Of a stretch of 64,000 nucleotides of DNA, positions 1 to 8,110 are shown piece by piece. The notes under the pieces were generated by a model. It was not told the origin of the DNA. It was given only the letters and a program-made list of their open reading frames with translations, and made no database searches. The stretch is taken from contig JAPHRE010000013.1 in assembly GCA_026195905.1 (NCBI GenBank), positions 1 through 64,000 of the forward strand. Reading direction: 5' to 3'. The first letter of the stretch is position 1, and each line of letters begins with the position of its first letter. The translations under genes and the position numbers were made by a program. The stretch is from Pseudopelagicola sp. (GTDB lineage Bacteria > Pseudomonadota > Alphaproteobacteria > Rhodobacterales > Rhodobacteraceae).

Positions 1-67
1 CAACAAGAACAAAGCGTCGCAAAAGCTTATTATTCGCTCGCGTCACGCCAAGAAGAAGGGGCGTTAA
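1..67 (+). CDS. rplB: 50S ribosomal protein L2, C-terminal end (partial)
   Basis: Only the last 21 codons are in the window, read from base 2 to the TAA at 65-67. The basic tail ending RSRHAKKKGR matches the C-terminus of alphaproteobacterial L2, which lies near the peptidyl-transferase centre of the large subunit. It sits 3 nt before rpsS, the normal S10-operon order, and its last codons (AAGAAGGGG) supply the ribosome binding site for rpsS. Confidence 0.93.
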   Translation, partial: NKNKASQKLIIRSRHAKKKGR

Positions 68-70
68 TAT

Positions 71-349
71 ATGTCTCGCTCTGTATGGAAAGGTCCCTTC
101 GTGGATGCTTACGTGCTTAAGAAAGCCGAAGCAGCACGCGACTCGGGCCGCAATGAAGTTATCAAGATCTGGTCGCGCCGCTCGACGATCCTGCCCCAGT
201 TTGTGGGCCTGACGTTTGGCGTTTACAACGGCCAGAAACACGTTCCCGTCAACGTCTCGGAAGACATGATTGGTCAGAAGTTTGGTGAATATGCACCGAC
301 TCGGACCTATTACGGTCACGCTGCAGACAAAAAAGCGAAGCGGAAGTAA
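71..349 (+). CDS. rpsS: 30S ribosomal protein S19
   Basis: 92 aa, the usual S19 length. It begins [12 protein letters not shown] and carries the conserved core around [16 protein letters not shown] and the segment GEYAPTRTY near the end. S19 binds in the 30S head with S13 and contacts the A-site finger. It lies between rplB and rplV with 3-nt gaps, so it is part of the S10 operon and probably translationally coupled. Confidence 0.98.
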   Translation: MSRSVWKGPFVDAYVLKKAEAARDSGRNEVIKIWSRRSTILPQFVGLTFGVYNGQKHVPVNVSEDMIGQKFGEYAPTRTYYGHAADKKAKRK

Positions 350-352
350 GTC

Positions 353-733
353 ATGGGCAAGGTAAAAAATCCCCGCCGCGTGGCAGACAACGAAGCAATG
401 GCCAAAGTCCGTATGCTTCGCACGAGCCCGCAGAAACTGAATCTGGTTGCAGCGATGATCCGCGGCAAGAAAGTCGAGAAGGCTCTGACCGACCTGACTT
501 TCTCCAAAAAGCGGATCGCGCAGGACGTGAAGAAATGCCTTCAGTCCGCCATCGCCAATGCCGAGAACAACCACAACCTTGACGTCGATGAACTGATCGT
601 CTCCGAGGCATTCGTGGGTAAGAACCTGACCATGAAGCGCGGTCGTCCGCGGGCACGTGGTCGTTTCGGCAAGATCGTCAAACCGTTCTCGGAACTCACC
701 ATCACGGTGCGTCAAGTTGAGGAGCAAGCCTAA
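353..733 (+). CDS. rplV: 50S ribosomal protein L22
   Basis: 126 aa. L22 lines the peptide exit tunnel with a long beta-hairpin; here the hairpin region reads around [13 protein letters not shown], residues about 85-100. The core [17 protein letters not shown] is typical. The stop codon overlaps the rpsC start in TAATG, suggesting translational coupling. [11 protein letters not shown] extension of about 10 residues precedes the E. coli-type start. Confidence 0.98.
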   Translation: MGKVKNPRRVADNEAMAKVRMLRTSPQKLNLVAAMIRGKKVEKALTDLTFSKKRIAQDVKKCLQSAIANAENNHNLDVDELIVSEAFVGKNLTMKRGRPRARGRFGKIVKPFSELTITVRQVEEQA

Positions 734-1440
734 TGGGTAACAAAGTAAATCCGGTCGGCATGCGTCTTCAGGTGAACCGCACCTGGGACAGCCGTTGGTA
801 CGCAGATACCAAAGACTACGGTGATCTTCTTCTCGAAGACCTCAAAATCCGTGAGTTCATCAAAGAAGAATGCAAGCAAGCTGGCGTGGCTCGCGTGATT
901 ATCGAACGTCCGCACAAAAAGTGCCGCGTTACGATCCACACCGCGCGTCCCGGCGTCATCATCGGCAAGAAAGGCGCAGACATCGAAACCCTGCGCAAGA
1001 AAATTGCCGCGATGACCGATTCGGAGCTGCACCTCAACATCGTTGAAGTGCGCAAGCCCGAGCTTGACGCACAGCTTGTGGGTGAGTCGATTGCCCAACA
1101 GCTTGAGCGCCGTGTCTCCTTCCGTCGCGCCATGAAGCGTGCCGTGCAAAACGCCATGCGCATGGGGGCTCTCGGCATCCGCGTGAATGTCGCGGGTCGT
1201 CTCGGCGGTGCCGAGATCGCACGGACCGAATGGTATCGTGAAGGTCGCGTGCCTCTTCATACGCTGCGCGCCGACATTGATTACGCACACTCCGAAGCGA
1301 TGACTCCCTATGGGATCATCGGGATCAAGGTCTGGATATTCAAAGGCGAGATCATGGAACACGATCCTGCGGCGCGTGACCGTAAGGCACAGGAACTCCA
1401 GGATGGCCCTGCACCTCGTGGTGCTGGCGGTCGTCGCTAA
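733..1440 (+). CDS. rpsC: 30S ribosomal protein S3
   Basis: 235 aa with the KH-type RNA-binding domain ([14 protein letters not shown], residues about 77-90) and the C-terminal S3 domain with [21 protein letters not shown]3 sits at the mRNA entry tunnel and helps unwind mRNA. It overlaps rplV by one base and is followed 14 nt later by rplP after a GGGAGA ribosome binding site. The tail beyond about residue 215 is charged and variable, as usual. Confidence 0.98.
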   Translation: MGNKVNPVGMRLQVNRTWDSRWYADTKDYGDLLLEDLKIREFIKEECKQAGVARVIIERPHKKCRVTIHTARPGVIIGKKGADIETLRKKIAAMTDSELHLNIVEVRKPELDAQLVGESIAQQLERRVSFRRAMKRAVQNAMRMGALGIRVNVAGRLGGAEIARTEWYREGRVPLHTLRADIDYAHSEAMTPYGIIGIKVWIFKGEIMEHDPAARDRKAQELQDGPAPRGAGGRR

Positions 1441-1454
1441 GGGAGACTTGAGAA

Positions 1455-1868
1455 ATGCTTCAACCAAAGCGCACTAAATTCCGCAAGATGCACAAAGGCC
1501 GGATCAAAGGCCTCGCAAAAGGCGGTTCGGACCTTAACTTTGGCTCTTTCGGCCTCAAGGCAACCACACCCGAGCGTGTGACTGCCCGTCAGATCGAAGC
1601 AGCACGTCGTGCCATGACGCGTCACATGAAACGTCAGGGCCGTGTTTGGATCCGTATCTTCCCGGACACCCCCGTGACCGCCAAACCCATCGAAGTTCGT
1701 ATGGGTAAAGGTAAAGGCTCTGTTGACCGTTGGGTCTGCAAGGTCAAGCCGGGCCGCGTGATGTTCGAAATCGACGGTGTCGCGGATGACATCGCCCGCG
1801 AAGCCCTGCGCCTCGCTGCGATGAAACTTCCGGTCAAGACCCGCGTCGTCGTTCGCGAAGACTGGTAA
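1455..1868 (+). CDS. rplP: 50S ribosomal protein L16
   Basis: 137 aa, starting [17 protein letters not shown]16 organises the A- and P-tRNA side of the large subunit. The segment VRMGKGKG is present; its Arg82 aligns by count with E. coli Arg81, the residue hydroxylated by the oxygenase YcfD/RoxA (established in E. coli). In most bacteria rpmC follows directly, but here a strong terminator follows and the next gene is an oxygenase, so this is the last gene of its transcription block. Confidence 0.98.
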   Translation: MLQPKRTKFRKMHKGRIKGLAKGGSDLNFGSFGLKATTPERVTARQIEAARRAMTRHMKRQGRVWIRIFPDTPVTAKPIEVRMGKGKGSVDRWVCKVKPGRVMFEIDGVADDIAREALRLAAMKLPVKTRVVVREDW

Positions 1869-1904
1869 TCGGGCGGTGGGTTAGAAATCCACCCAACGAC
1901 ATAG

Positions 1905-1937
1905 AAACCTCCGCCAAGAGATTGGCGGGGGTTTTTC
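1905..1937 (+). terminator. Intrinsic terminator after rplP
   Basis: Stem AAACCTCCGCCAA / TTGGCGGGGG with loop GAGA (1918-1921), 10 pairs including one G-U, followed by TTTTTCTTT. It closes the S10-type block 36 nt after rplP. The tail GTTTTTCTTTGC is shared with three other terminators in the window. Confidence 0.88.
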
Positions 1938-1992
1938 TTTGCGCTAAAAGGCCCAAAGACGCGATCCCGCAGCACGAGACCGAAAGACCCCA

Positions 1993-2613
1993 ATGGCCCA
2001 GATCGAATCCCTTTTCGTCACCCGCTTTTACCGCGCAATGCTGTCCGAGTATGGCAGGCCCGTCGACAATGACGAACTTGTCGCCTCCTGCTATTCCATC
2101 GCCGAGGATGATGAGGCCGGGCAAGCATGGTGCGAGAAAGAAGGCTATCCCGGCTATACCTCCTATGCCTCGCTGACGGATTTGCCGTGGCGGTTTCCGA
2201 TCTTTGCCGACATCGTTGAGGCGCTGGATCAACACGTGGCCGCTTTTGCCAAAGACCTTGCGTTCTCGCTCGAGGACAAGAAGCTCGTGCTCGAAGATAT
2301 CTGGATCAACATGCTGCCCGAGGGCGGCCTGCATACCTCGCACCTGCATCCCCATTCGGTCATTTCCGGCACAACCTATGTGTCGCTGCCCGATGGGGCA
2401 GGGGCGTTGAAGCTCGAAGATCCGCGATCCGCCCGCATGATGGCGGCGCCTGCGCGCACCGTGGACGCCCCGCGTGAGCTTCAGGCCTTTGTCTACATGA
2501 AGCCCGAGGTTGGCGAGGTGTTTCTCTGGGAAAGCTGGCTACGCCATGAGGTGCCGATGAACATGGCCGAGGATGAGCGTATCTCTGTAAGCTTTAACTA
2601 CAAGTGGGAATGA
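1993..2613 (+). CDS. Putative 2OG-Fe(II) oxygenase (TIGR02466-like)
   Basis: 206 aa, recognised as the TIGR02466 / PF13759 type of 2-oxoglutarate- and Fe(II)-dependent dioxygenase. Visible signs are a His-rich iron-site segment LHTSHLHPHS (His114, 117, 119, 121), a distal His185 in WLRHEVP, and Arg196 eleven residues later, where 2OG-binding Arg normally falls. The substrate is unknown. It lies between the rplP terminator and the cold-shock gene. Because known oxygenases modify L16, its position beside rplP is suggestive, but YcfD belongs to a different (cupin/JmjC) branch, so the link is inference only. No clear terminator follows. Confidence 0.8.
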   Translation: MAQIESLFVTRFYRAMLSEYGRPVDNDELVASCYSIAEDDEAGQAWCEKEGYPGYTSYASLTDLPWRFPIFADIVEALDQHVAAFAKDLAFSLEDKKLVLEDIWINMLPEGGLHTSHLHPHSVISGTTYVSLPDGAGALKLEDPRSARMMAAPARTVDAPRELQAFVYMKPEVGEVFLWESWLRHEVPMNMAEDERISVSFNYKWE

Positions 2614-2718
2614 GACCCGGTGTGCGCAGCGGCAATCACTCCTGCGATTGACGGGGGAACAGACCTCGCCCGCCCATAGGCGGAGAATAGCCGTTTATAA
2701 CTTTGTTCAAAACACGGC

Positions 2719-2747
2719 TTGCTTTCTGCGCAACCTACCCCTAAATA
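2719..2747 (+). promoter_or_regulatory. Candidate sigma-70 promoter of the cold-shock gene
   Basis: TTGCTT at 2719-2724, 17-nt spacer, TAAATA at 2742-2747. It would give a leader of about 120 nt before the csp start at 2874, consistent with the long untranslated leaders usual for cold-shock mRNAs. The rest of 2614-2873 shows no ORF I trust. Confidence 0.55.
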
Positions 2748-2873
2748 GAGGGTGCTACCGTTTTTCTACTTCGACCACTGTCTCCCGTTTTTCGGCGTTC
2801 AGTCTATCGATCAAGACGACGACGCCGGGTTGCCGCATTCCGCGGGCAACAAAACAATATGGAGACTACGGAT

Positions 2874-3080
2874 ATGGCCAATGGCACCGTAAAATGGTTC
2901 AACTCTACTAAAGGTTTTGGTTTCATCGCGCCCGAAGATGGCGGCAAAGACGTGTTTGTGCACATCTCTGCGGTTGAGCGCGCTGGTCTGACCGGCCTCG
3001 CCGACGACCAGAAAGTGACCTTCGACCTCGAAGCTGGCCGTGATGGCCGCGAGTCGGCGACCAACATCGCGCTTGCATAA
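2874..3080 (+). CDS. Cold-shock domain protein (CspA family)
   Basis: 68 aa, a single OB-fold cold-shock domain. RNP1 KGFGFIAP and RNP2 VFVHISAV are intact. It binds single-stranded RNA/DNA and acts as an RNA chaperone. The start at 2874 (MANGTVKWF) is chosen over the upstream ATG at 2859 because GGAG at 2861-2864 sits 9 nt before it. A long leader with its own promoter and a strong terminator make it a single-gene unit embedded between rplP and rpmC. Confidence 0.96.
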   Translation: MANGTVKWFNSTKGFGFIAPEDGGKDVFVHISAVERAGLTGLADDQKVTFDLEAGRDGRESATNIALA

Positions 3081-3104
3081 GTCTGGCTCACGCCTGAGAT
3101 TTCG

Positions 3105-3137
3105 AAACGCGGCTCCGTTTGGGGCCGCGTTTTTCTT
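3105..3137 (+). terminator. Intrinsic terminator after csp
   Basis: 12-bp stem AAACGCGGCTCC / GGGGCCGCGTTT with loop GTTT (3117-3120) followed by a T-rich tract. The tail GTTTTTCTTTGC (3129-3140) repeats that of the rplP terminator. Confidence 0.9.
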
Positions 3138-3205
3138 TGCGGTGCGGGCCGATGGCGCTTTGGGCGAAACCCCGGTGGTTTGCCCAAGTATTTCGGACCT
3201 GCCCC

Positions 3206-3234
3206 TTGCTATCGGTCGGGGCAGCCCGTATAGA
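3206..3234 (+). promoter_or_regulatory. Candidate promoter of the rpmC-rpmD block
   Basis: TTGCTA (3206-3211), 17-nt spacer, TATAGA (3229-3234), about 120 nt before rpmC. It lies just after the csp terminator, as expected if the spc genes restart transcription here. Confidence 0.65.
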
Positions 3235-3353
3235 GCGCCATCTCGCGGATTCCTGCTATGGGGATTCGCGTGTTTGTTATTTGTCCATCAGGTTGCAAGG
3301 TCACCCCTCACATACCCTAGGGGGCCTTCTGATGTATGAGAAAGGAAGAGGCG

Positions 3354-3554
3354 ATGAACGCCAACGAACTGCGTGATAAAACGCCGGATCAGCTCCGTGA
3401 AGAGCTGGCCAACCTCAAGAAAGAATCGTTCAACCTGCGTTTTCAGTCGGCCACTGGCCAGCTTGAAAACCCGGCTCGCATCCGTGAGGCACGTCGTGCC
3501 GCTGCACGTGTGAAGACGATCCTGAACGAAAAAGCCAAGTCGGCAGCCGAGTAA
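3354..3554 (+). CDS. rpmC: 50S ribosomal protein L29
   Basis: 66 aa, two-helix L29 at the exit-tunnel rim near L23. It begins [21 protein letters not shown]. This start is preferred to the upstream ATG at 3336 because AGGAAGAGG lies just before it and it gives the usual length. It is first in its block, preceded by a readable promoter rather than running on from rplP. Confidence 0.96.
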   Translation: MNANELRDKTPDQLREELANLKKESFNLRFQSATGQLENPARIREARRAAARVKTILNEKAKSAAE

Positions 3555-3568
3555 GAGGAGCCAGATAG

Positions 3569-3799
3569 ATGCCCAAACGTATCCTGCAAGGCACCGTAAC
3601 TTCGGACGCCAACGCCCAGACCGTAACCGTATCGGTGGAACGCCGTTTCACGCACCCGGTTCTGAAGAAGACCATTCGTAAGTCCAAAAAATACCGGGCT
3701 CACGATGAGAACAACGCCTACAAAGTAGGTGACTCTGTTCGCATTATCGAATGCGCTCCGCGTTCGAAAACCAAACGCTGGGAAGTTCTGGAAGCTTAA
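3569..3799 (+). CDS. rpsQ: 30S ribosomal protein S17
   Basis: 76 aa OB-fold protein binding 16S rRNA in the 30S body. The core [22 protein letters not shown] is typical of S17. It starts 14 nt after rpmC behind an AAGAGGAG ribosome binding site. A 101-nt gap with a stem-loop separates it from rplN. Confidence 0.97.
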   Translation: MPKRILQGTVTSDANAQTVTVSVERRFTHPVLKKTIRKSKKYRAHDENNAYKVGDSVRIIECAPRSKTKRWEVLEA

Positions 3800-3849
3800 G
3801 AGCCGCAAGGCTCCCATAGCGACCGGGCTTTTTAGTCTAGTCGAAACCC

Positions 3850-3882
3850 TGGGAACATTGGGACACGCATCGTCCGTTCCCA
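3850..3882 (+). promoter_or_regulatory. Stem-loop in the rpsQ-rplN gap
   Basis: Arms TGGGAAC (3850-3856) and GTTCCCA (3876-3882) with an inner GGAC/GTCC pair (3861-3864 and 3872-3875). It stands 18 nt before the rplN start, near the GGGAGA ribosome binding site. It has no U-tract, so it is more likely an mRNA structure than a terminator. In E. coli the spc operon is controlled by S8 binding to mRNA at rplE; whether this hairpin serves such a role is inference. Confidence 0.4.
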
Positions 3883-3900
3883 AAGGTCGGGAGAAACCAC

Positions 3901-4269
3901 ATGATCCAGATGCAGACCAATCTGGATGTAGCTGACAACTCCGGCGCTCGCCGAGTTCAGTGCATCAAGGTTCTGGGTGGCTCCAAGCGTAAGTACGCAT
4001 CCGTTGGTGACATTATTGTCGTCTCGGTCAAGGAAGCCATCCCGCGCGGCCGCGTGAAAAAAGGGGACGTCCGTAAGGCCGTCGTCGTACGTACCGCCAA
4101 AGAAGTCCGTCGTGAAGACGGCACAGCAATTCGTTTTGACCGCAACGCGGCCGTGATCCTGAACAACGCAGGTGAGCCGGTCGGAACCCGTATCTTCGGG
4201 CCGGTTGTGCGTGAGCTGCGTGCCAAGAACTTCATGAAGATCATCTCGCTCGCTCCGGAGGTGCTCTAA
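3901..4269 (+). CDS. rplN: 50S ribosomal protein L14
   Basis: 122 aa, the standard L14 length, starting [28 protein letters not shown]14 forms part of the intersubunit face and contacts L19 and the 30S subunit. The ribosome binding site is GGGAGA upstream. Its stop overlaps the rplX start in TAATG, giving tight coupling. Confidence 0.98.
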   Translation: MIQMQTNLDVADNSGARRVQCIKVLGGSKRKYASVGDIIVVSVKEAIPRGRVKKGDVRKAVVVRTAKEVRREDGTAIRFDRNAAVILNNAGEPVGTRIFGPVVRELRAKNFMKIISLAPEVL

Positions 4270-4580
4270 TGGCTGCTAAACTGAAAAAAGGCGACAAGGT
4301 CGTCGTGCTGTCCGGCAAGGACAAGGGCAAAGAAGGCACCATCGCCTCCGTTGACCCGAAGGCCGGCAAAGCAGTTGTCGACGGCGTGAACATGGCCATC
4401 CGCCATACCCGCCAGTCGCAAACCGAACAGGGTGGCCGCATCCCCAAGGCGATGCCGCTTGACCTGTCCAACATTGCGCTTCTTGACGCAAATGGCAAAC
4501 CGACCCGCGTTGGCTTCCGCATGGAAGGCGACAAGAAGGTGCGCTTTGCCAAGACCACGGGGGACGTGATTGATGCTTGA
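4269..4580 (+). CDS. rplX: 50S ribosomal protein L24
   Basis: 103 aa with the KOW motif at the N-terminus ([18 protein letters not shown], residues about 6-23). L24 is an assembly initiator that binds the 5' part of 23S rRNA. It overlaps rplN by 1 nt and rplE by 8 nt. It is slightly shorter than some family members but complete. Confidence 0.98.
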   Translation: MAAKLKKGDKVVVLSGKDKGKEGTIASVDPKAGKAVVDGVNMAIRHTRQSQTEQGGRIPKAMPLDLSNIALLDANGKPTRVGFRMEGDKKVRFAKTTGDVIDA

Positions 4581-5133
4581 TACTGCTACCTATACCCCGC
4601 GTCTTAAGGCTCTCTATAAGGACTCCGTTCGCGAAGCCCTGAAAGAGGAATTCGGCTACAAGAATGACATGATGATCCCCAAGCTGGAGAAAATCGTGCT
4701 CAATATCGGGTGTGGCCGTGCCGCCGTAAAAGACAGCAAGAAAGCGAAGTCGGCACAGGAAGATCTGTCCCTCATCGCCGGTCAAAAAGCTATGACCACT
4801 TCGGCAAAGAACTCCATTGCAGGCTTCCGCGTTCGCGAAGGCATGCCGATGGGCGCCAAAGTGACTCTGCGCGGCGACCGCATGTACGAATTCCTTGATC
4901 GTCTGATCACCATCGCAATGCCGCGTATTCGCGACTTCCGTGGTGTAAAGCCGAGCTTTGACGGCCGTGGCAACTTCGCTATGGGTCTCAAGGAACATAT
5001 CGTGTTCCCGGAAATCGACTTTGATAAAGTCGACGAAAACTGGGGCATGGACATCGTTATTGCCACCGACGCGAAAACCGACGCCGAAGCCAAGAGCCTG
5101 TTGAAAGCGTTCAACATGCCCTTCAACGCGTGA
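4573..5133 (+). CDS. rplE: 50S ribosomal protein L5
   Basis: 186 aa. L5 binds 5S rRNA and contacts P-site tRNA. Typical segments are [35 protein letters not shown] and [10 protein letters not shown]. The ATG at 4573 is used; a TTG three bases upstream is also in frame. It overlaps the end of rplX by 8 nt, so it is probably translated by coupling. Confidence 0.97.
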   Translation: MLDTATYTPRLKALYKDSVREALKEEFGYKNDMMIPKLEKIVLNIGCGRAAVKDSKKAKSAQEDLSLIAGQKAMTTSAKNSIAGFRVREGMPMGAKVTLRGDRMYEFLDRLITIAMPRIRDFRGVKPSFDGRGNFAMGLKEHIVFPEIDFDKVDENWGMDIVIATDAKTDAEAKSLLKAFNMPFNA

Positions 5134-5151
5134 TCGGGAAGGAAGAGAGAC

Positions 5152-5457
5152 ATGGCTAAAAAAGCAATGATCGAACGCGAGAAGAAGCGCGAGCGTCTGG
5201 TGGCGAAATATGCCGTCAAACGCGCCGAGCTCAAAGAGATCGCGAATGATGAGAACCGCCCGATGGAAGAGCGTTTTAAGGCGCGTCTGAAACTGGCGAA
5301 ACTGCCGCGCAATTCGTCGGCAACCCGTCTTCACAACCGTTGCCAGCTGACCGGCCGTCCGCACGCTTACTACCGTAAGCTGAAGATCAGCCGTATCGCA
5401 CTGCGGGACCTTGGCTCGAACGGCCAGATCCCCGGCATGGTCAAGTCGAGCTGGTAA
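5152..5457 (+). CDS. rpsN: 30S ribosomal protein S14 (zinc-independent form)
   Basis: 101 aa, the long S14 form. The C-terminal block [24 protein letters not shown] is present but the CxxC...CxxC zinc ribbon of the short form is absent (one Cys only). S14 binds the 30S head late in assembly. It is preceded by GGAAGGAAGAGAG and followed 12 nt later by rpsH. Confidence 0.97.
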   Translation: MAKKAMIEREKKRERLVAKYAVKRAELKEIANDENRPMEERFKARLKLAKLPRNSSATRLHNRCQLTGRPHAYYRKLKISRIALRDLGSNGQIPGMVKSSW

Positions 5458-5469
5458 GGAGGGACAGAT

Positions 5470-5862
5470 ATGAACGATCCTATCGGTGATATGCTGACCC
5501 GTATCCGCAACGGCCAGATGCGTGGCAAGTCGACCGTGTCGACCCCCGCGTCGAAACTGCGCGGTTGGGTTCTCGATGTTCTGGCTGACGAAGGTTATAT
5601 TCGCGGCTACGAAGCAACGACTGGTACCGACGGCCACCCGGCTATCGAAATCAGCCTGAAATACTACGAAGGCGCTCCCGTCATTCGCGAACTGAAGCGG
5701 GTGTCTACGCCCGGTCGTCGCGTCTACATGGGCGTCAATGACATCCCGACTGTCCGTCAGGGCCTCGGTGTGTCGATTGTCTCCACCCCCAAGGGTGTGA
5801 TGTCGGATGCAGCGGCACGTTCCAACAATGTTGGTGGCGAAGTCCTCTGCACGGTCTTCTAA
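5470..5862 (+). CDS. rpsH: 30S ribosomal protein S8
   Basis: 130 aa, starting [20 protein letters not shown], ending with the conserved STPKGVMSD and [10 protein letters not shown]8 is a primary 16S rRNA binder in the platform, and in enterobacteria it is also the translational repressor of the spc operon. The ribosome binding site AAGGAGGGAC is strong. rplF follows after 10 nt. Confidence 0.98.
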   Translation: MNDPIGDMLTRIRNGQMRGKSTVSTPASKLRGWVLDVLADEGYIRGYEATTGTDGHPAIEISLKYYEGAPVIRELKRVSTPGRRVYMGVNDIPTVRQGLGVSIVSTPKGVMSDAAARSNNVGGEVLCTVF

Positions 5863-5872
5863 GGAGAGCGAA

Positions 5873-6406
5873 ATGTCTCGTATTGGTAAACGCCCGGTCG
5901 AGCTGCCCAGTGGCGTAACCGCCTCTGTCTCCGGCCAGATCGTGGAAATCAAAGGTCCGAAGGACAGTCAGTCCTTCACCGCAACCGACGATGTGACCAT
6001 TGCCGTTGAGGACAATGCCATCACCGTGACGCCGCGCGGCAAATCCAAGCGCGCCCGTCAACAGTGGGGCATGTCGCGCACGGTTCTTGCGAACATGGTT
6101 CAGGGTTGCACCCAGGGCTTTAAGAAAGAACTCGAAATCAACGGTGTTGGGTATCGTGCGCAGATGCAGGGCAATACCCTGAAACTGTCGCTCGGCCTGA
6201 GCCACGAGGTGAACTTTGAAGTGCCGGCCGGTATTACCGTGACCGCACCGAAGCCCACCGAGATCATCGTTGAAGGCACTGACCCGCAACTCGTCGGCCA
6301 GGTCGCGGCAAACATCCGCGAATGGCGCAAGCCCGAGCCCTACAAAGGCAAAGGCATCAAGTACAAAGACGAGTATATCTTCCGCAAGGAAGGCAAGAAG
6401 AAGTAA
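5873..6406 (+). CDS. rplF: 50S ribosomal protein L6
   Basis: 177 aa with two tandem L6 domains. It starts [18 protein letters not shown] after GGAGAG, and the C-terminal signature [14 protein letters not shown] is intact. L6 lies near the GTPase-associated region. The upstream in-frame start at 5807 would lie inside rpsH and is rejected. Confidence 0.98.
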   Translation: MSRIGKRPVELPSGVTASVSGQIVEIKGPKDSQSFTATDDVTIAVEDNAITVTPRGKSKRARQQWGMSRTVLANMVQGCTQGFKKELEINGVGYRAQMQGNTLKLSLGLSHEVNFEVPAGITVTAPKPTEIIVEGTDPQLVGQVAANIREWRKPEPYKGKGIKYKDEYIFRKEGKKK

Positions 6407-6417
6407 GGACCAGACAG

Positions 6418-6780
6418 ATGGCAATCAGCAAACGGGAACTGTTCCTCAAGCGCCGCCTGCGCGTCCGGAACAAGCTTCGCAAGGTCAACGGCGACAACAA
6501 GATGCGCCTCTCGGTGCACCGTTCGAACAAGAACATCAGCGTTCAGCTGATCGACGATCGCAACGGCGTCACCGTAGCCGCAGCTTCGACGCTCGAGAAA
6601 GACCTCGGCGTTGTCGGCAAGAACAATGTCGAAGCAGCCACCAAGGTGGGTGCGGCGATCGCCGAGCGCGCCAAGAAAGCTGGCGTGGAAGAAGCATATT
6701 TCGACCGCGGCGGTTTCCTCTTCCACGGCAAGGTGAAGGCTCTGGCCGACGCTGCGCGTGAAGGTGGACTGAAGCTCTAA
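6418..6780 (+). CDS. rplR: 50S ribosomal protein L18
   Basis: 120 aa, starting [21 protein letters not shown]18 carries 5S rRNA with L5. Conserved parts include [18 protein letters not shown] and the C-terminal [20 protein letters not shown]. The start at 6418 follows AAGGACC. An unusual 182-nt gap containing a palindromic element separates it from rpsE. Confidence 0.97.
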   Translation: MAISKRELFLKRRLRVRNKLRKVNGDNKMRLSVHRSNKNISVQLIDDRNGVTVAAASTLEKDLGVVGKNNVEAATKVGAAIAERAKKAGVEEAYFDRGGFLFHGKVKALADAAREGGLKL

Positions 6781-6786
6781 GGCGAA

Positions 6787-6828
6787 CGCAGCCCGAAAAG
6801 TGGGAACCGGTTTTCGGAGCAAGCTGCG
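6787..6828. repeat. Palindromic mosaic element between rplR and rpsE
   Basis: Nested inverted repeat: outer arms CGCAGC (6787-6792) and GCTGCG (6823-6828), inner arms CCGAAAA (6793-6799) and TTTTCGG (6811-6817) around GTGGGAACCGG. The core resembles the short palindromic intergenic element (GTGGGAACCGGTTTTCGG type) that I recall as widespread in rhizobia and other alphaproteobacteria. Here it lies inside an essential operon and would be transcribed as a hairpin. Only one copy is seen in this window. Confidence 0.6.
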
Positions 6829-6962
6829 TGACACAAGACCGAGGGGGACGGCAACGTCCCCCCGATGATCCGGGAAGTCCGGCTTGCGGGCCTCACTTGG
6901 ATTGACAGAAAATATGGCGCGATGGCTTCTGGTCAGTCCGCCGAAATCAATGGAGTGCCTCA

Positions 6963-7526
6963 ATGGCAGAACGTGAAAACCGCCGGGGTCGTGGTCGCAA
7001 CCGCGAAGAAGAAACCCCGGAATTCGCCGATCGTCTCGTTGCGATCAACCGTGTGTCGAAAACCGTGAAAGGTGGTAAACGCTTTGGCTTTGCCGCACTC
7101 GTGGTTGTCGGCGACCAAAAGGGCCGCGTCGGCTTTGGCAAAGGTAAAGCCAAGGAAGTTCCCGAAGCGATCCGCAAAGCCACCGAGCAAGCCAAGCGCC
7201 AAATGATCCGCGTGCCGCTGCGCGAGGGCCGGACCCTGCACCACGACATCGAAGGTCGTCATGGTGCCGGTAAAGTCATCATGCGGACCGCCCCGGAAGG
7301 GACCGGGATCATCGCAGGTGGTCCGATGCGTGCCGTGTTCGAAATGCTCGGCGTCAAAGACGTCGTGTCGAAATCGAACGGGTCGCAGAACCCCTACAAC
7401 ATGATCCGCGCAACGCTCGATGGCTTGAAAAAAGAATCGAGCCCGCGTCAGGTCGCTGCTCGCCGTGGCAAGAAGGTCGCTGATATCCTGCACAAGGATG
7501 ACGCAGCCGAGCCGGCAGAAGCGTAA
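6963..7526 (+). CDS. rpsE: 30S ribosomal protein S5
   Basis: 187 aa. The double-stranded RNA-binding S5 domain is at residues about 20-85 ([28 protein letters not shown]-like core) and the C-terminal domain contains [17 protein letters not shown]5 secures decoding accuracy and mRNA helicase activity with S3 and S4. The alanine/acidic C-terminal tail is longer than in E. coli, common in alphaproteobacteria. Confidence 0.98.
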   Translation: MAERENRRGRGRNREEETPEFADRLVAINRVSKTVKGGKRFGFAALVVVGDQKGRVGFGKGKAKEVPEAIRKATEQAKRQMIRVPLREGRTLHHDIEGRHGAGKVIMRTAPEGTGIIAGGPMRAVFEMLGVKDVVSKSNGSQNPYNMIRATLDGLKKESSPRQVAARRGKKVADILHKDDAAEPAEA

Positions 7527-7539
7527 GGAGATCTAGGAC

Positions 7540-7728
7540 ATGGCAAAAACCATCGTTGTAAAACAGATCGGTTCTCCGATCCGTCGCCCCCAAGAACAGC
7601 GTGCAACGCTGATCGGTCTGGGCCTCAACAAGATGCACAAAACCCGCGAGCTGGAGGATACTCCTTCGGTCCGCGGCATGATCCGCAAGATCCCGCATCT
7701 CGTAGAGATCGTCGAAGAGCGCGGCTAA
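7540..7728 (+). CDS. rpmD: 50S ribosomal protein L30
   Basis: 62 aa with the L30 ferredoxin-like fold: [15 protein letters not shown], then [25 protein letters not shown]. The ribosome binding site is AAGGAGAT, 13 nt after rpsE. A terminator 25 nt downstream ends this transcription block, whereas in many bacteria rplO follows at once. Confidence 0.97.
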   Translation: MAKTIVVKQIGSPIRRPQEQRATLIGLGLNKMHKTRELEDTPSVRGMIRKIPHLVEIVEERG

Positions 7729-7752
7729 GCCTCGCCTTTCGAAATGATTGAG

Positions 7753-7780
7753 AAAAGCCGTCCCTCGGGGCGGCTTTTTT
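7753..7780 (+). terminator. Intrinsic terminator after rpmD
   Basis: AAAAGCCGTCC pairs with GGCGGCTTTT around a small loop (TCGG), followed by TTTTTT. It ends the rpmC-rpmD block. Confidence 0.88.
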
Positions 7781-7911
7781 CGTGTCGTGACAATTGATGC
7801 GGCAAGCCATGCGTTTTACGCAACCCGGCCTTGAGGGATTGGCGTTGGTGTTATGCTGCGGTGCAGCGTATTGCCCCGCAAACCCATTCCTTAGGCGACG
7901 GACCCAATCCT

Positions 7912-8019
7912 ATGACGTTTCTTTTCAAACCCTTTTCCGCGCTCCTGCGCGACCTCAAAACCTTCGTAACGACCGAGCCGGTTCCGCATTGGACAGAATA
8001 CCTCAGCGGCCGCCGCTAA
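7912..8019 (+). CDS. Possible 35-aa protein between two terminators
   Basis: Frame from ATG 7912 to TAA 8019, translation starting MTFLFKPFSALLRDLKTF and ending in a basic LSGRR. It is amphipathic at the N-terminus, with Trp and Pro later. I recognise no family. It is supported only by its position, lying alone between the rpmD terminator and another terminator 32 nt after its stop, which implies a transcript of its own. The ribosome binding site is weak (GGCGACGGA). It could instead be a small RNA. Confidence 0.35.
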   Translation: MTFLFKPFSALLRDLKTFVTTEPVPHWTEYLSGRR

Positions 8020-8050
8020 ACGCCCGTCCTCTCGTGTCTCAAAGGCTGCC

Positions 8051-8079
8051 AGACCCCACGTAAGTTCGCGGGGTCTTTT
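8051..8079 (+). terminator. Intrinsic terminator after the 35-aa ORF
   Basis: AGACCCC (8051-8057) pairs with GGGGTCT (8070-8076), followed by TTTT. It implies a short transcript ending here. Confidence 0.65.
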
Positions 8080-8110
8080 GGTGTCCGGCCTCTCCTCCCA
8101 AAGGGAGCGA

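Noticed and set aside
4276-5952. 558-codon open frame on the minus strand opposite rplX-rpsH
   Set aside because: It lies fully antisense to well-identified ribosomal genes, and its translation shows no domain; open antisense frames are common in GC-rich coding DNA.
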